Assembly (NCBI RefSeq): GCF_002443255.2
Contig: NW_019211455.1
Coordinates: 8,217,959-8,281,958, forward strand
DNA length: 64,000 nucleotides
From: Varroa destructor
Lineage: Eukaryota; Arthropoda; Arachnida; Mesostigmata; Varroidae
Direction of reading: 5' to 3'
Shown here: positions 61,640 to 64,000 of the stretch, in pieces
How positions within the stretch are numbered: position 1 is the stretch's first letter
How the letters are laid out: every line of letters starts with the position of its first letter
Notes under the pieces: model-generated
What the model was told of the DNA's origin: nothing
The model's input: the letters and a program-made list of their open reading frames with translations, nothing else
The model's database searches: none
Program-made: the position numbers and the translations under genes

Positions 61640-64000
61640 GCATTGACCCGTATTACCGGTACAGGTATAGTCCAGGTGCCCCACAGGAAATCGTGCATTT
61701 ACTAAAATTCATCTTTAATAAATGCAGACGTGCTATGCCCGGCGATACTGTCTCGTTATAGTCACATTCTATTCAAGTCAAACTCAGTGAACCTTGGAAT
61801 CAGAAAGTCATTGTAACATGCCACTCTAAAGAACGTCTTAGCAATTTAATGCAGCAGTCATGATGAGAAACAGTTCCGATCGGCGAGAAATTGAGGTGTT
61901 TGAATGACTTAACATGTTTTCATGGACCCTTTGTCTGCTTTTTATCATTTCACTCAACGCAACGCAAAGGCTTTAAGGGCGTGCCTGCTGCTTAATGGAC
62001 GATACCATGATAAACACTGGGCGCATTTTCCAAATAAGCTTGGTACTTAAACGGACCTGGAGCACACCAGTGGACTCCAATCTTCGACAGGATTCTGGGT
62101 CGTAAAGAATCATAATTGTAGAGAAAAATCAAGGCGTCGATTATTTACTCCGTACTAAACCATCATGTGCTGTACGTACGCTTTATGCTGTCCCTTTTAA
62201 TTGGATACATTGTAATCAATCAGATACGTCAAAGATGTTTTGGATACGGCTTTGATAATGCAAATCCATCCAGTGTAGGCTGAATTACCGTTGAAAACAT
62301 AGAAATGAGCCTTGGCCATAGTGTCCAACTGCCTGCATAAGCAAATTTATTACCGTTTATTGACGAATGGCCCACGTAGGCTCTGTGAAATAGCCTTCCC
62401 TGTCCCAGAGTTTTTTACGGCCTCTTACACTATAGTAGGCTGGGACGCGAAGGACATTGCAATTGGACACATTAAGATAACACATACTACGTACGACGTT
62501 GACTAAATAAAAACAAACAACTAATAGAATTACCGCTGAAGCGCTACAGAAATGTAAAGGATAAACCTTCAGCCGCCTTGAACCGGGGCGTCGTAACTTA
62601 GTTGCTTAAAGCGTCTGTGTAGTCCCACCGGAGCCTGCCCTTCCAATGCGTCTAAAAATACCAGCATGATCTTTTTATATGCCCAGTTTCATATTATTTT
62701 AAGGGAATGTAGCTTTGGTATTACTTGGTTCGACTACCGCATGTCAGTCTCGGTAGAAACAATTTTATTAATACAACTGACTATAGAGTCTGTTTCTTTA
62801 GCACCAATAAAAATATTACCATTCTAATAACGATAATTCATTCATTTTACTATATTTGGCGTTATGGATCATTTGCCTTTGACCGTCGCACATACATTCT
62901 GGAGCCATATTTGTTTCTTTCCACGTAAACATTAGTTTAGAAATCAGATAATGTTTTTTTTTGCCGACCGGCAAACATGCGTTCGTCCAGATGCAGTTTT
63001 CCTGATGGACTTTTATTAACTCTATCAAACAATTTACGCCATTCAAGAAGTGAGTCACAGACGGTCACTCTCAGATTGAAGTTCGAATGCTATAATAAGC
63101 TCTACTTATGAACAAAAGCGTGACGTTATTGGAAGTAATAGATATTTCAGAGTAACTAGAGTGACAGCTAATATCAGAACAGAACATATGTATATATATA
63201 TATATATACAACCTTCGTCCCGTCCCACGAGTTGTTGGCGTTACAAAAACGTACAGGTATAAAGAGGTACGTTGTGCTACGCATTTTTAAATCTGAGTCC
63301 TTCATCCCGATATGCCTATTGATCAAAGATTAAGTAGAAACAAATGAGCTCTTGATCTCCAAGAACGGAGCCGCTATATGGCTTTATTAGTTAAGAAGTT
63401 ACTTCAGGATACCATCGAATCAAATACGTTAATTTCAAAGCGGTAAGATAAATGAGTGCAATAGGAAAGTGTGACTCAATAAATACATAATAATGAGCTC
63501 ATTGTACATCATACAACAATACCTGTAAAAATGTTCGTTACTTTCAACGCATCAACCATGGATACCAATTAGATTCGTTGTGGTTTGTTGTGTCTCCTGC
63601 ATTCTGCCCTATTTATAGAGTATTAGTAGTAGTAGGGTCATATATTAAAAAATAAGTTTATTAACAAATTCGTACTAAATCTTAGCAGCTTTTTCTATAA
63701 TCTCGGTCGTTAAATAGCATAAAGCCATCTAGCCAAGTAACAAACGAGCCTGCTGTTAGCGAAAAAGACAGGCAAATGTCGGAGCTAGGCAGTCTTTGTG
63801 CATATTGCAATGTTTTATAACATGTACTATTAAATACGTCTCTCTCGATATAATAGATGTACCATACCAGATATATTGTTCACCATTATATTTCGGCCAG
63901 TTCAGATAGAAGTGACCTAAGCTTTCTAGATCTAATCGATCAGAGATGGCGAAGGTGAATACTTCATAGGTTTTCAAAGCCGGATGTCTGAGAGTCTTCA
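61640..64000. other. AT-rich non-coding stretch
   Basis: No recognised gene to the end of the window. An (AT)9 tract lies at 63,191 and a weak A-box-like patch near 62,590. Frames are below 85 codons. Confidence 0.4.
63191..63208. repeat. (TA)9 microsatellite
   Basis: Eighteen bases of TA dinucleotide. Confidence 0.9.

Overview
This is an AT-rich (roughly 40% GC by eye), gene-poor animal nuclear sequence. Support for a eukaryote: tRNA genes without an encoded CCA end but with internal A and B boxes and 3' oligo-T terminators, a gene with three spliced exons, a decayed mariner transposon, and many di-, tri- and tetranucleotide microsatellites. The mariner fossil and the small spliced secretory gene fit an arthropod. 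A mite or other chelicerate is only a guess from base composition and gene style. No bacterial operons, CRISPR arrays or viral genes were seen.

Layout. (1) 1-2,830: a tandem array of about 15 tRNA-Val-type units at a period near 157 bp, head-to-head around position 1,640. Left-hand units lie on the minus strand and right-hand units on the plus strand. Three copies look functional (two AAC/TAC on minus, one AAC on plus) and a fourth (TAC, minus) is doubtful. The rest are decayed, and one has become a perfect 15-bp hairpin. (2) 3,344-3,417: an intact tRNA-Ile(AAT) with terminator. (3) about 6,090-6,990: a frameshifted mariner transposase pseudogene on the minus strand. (4) 7-32 kb: mostly non-coding AT-rich DNA with microsatellites, two GC-richer islands (16.4-17.3 and 23.4-24.5 kb), possible tRNA-derived fragments and a possible second transposase remnant near 30.5 kb. 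(5) 32,851-34,082: the one protein gene I can assemble, three exons on the minus strand encoding a 97-residue secreted, histidine- and valine-rich protein. (6) 35-52 kb: a run of GC-richer islands in which purine-rich and pyrimidine-rich blocks alternate between strands. They may be untranslated exons, promoters or lncRNA, and they create long but mostly unconvincing reading frames. (7) 52-64 kb: AT-rich non-coding DNA with tRNA-derived SINE-like heads (58.5 and 61.4-61.6 kb), short inverted repeats and a diverged tandem duplication.

No pathway links these genes. The tRNA array is a birth-and-death cluster around a few working tRNA-Val genes. The secreted-protein gene stands alone. The most unusual items are the 157-bp tRNA-Val array with its hairpin derivative, the small secreted-protein gene with a 33-nt micro-exon, and the strand-alternating GC-rich domain at 38-52 kb.
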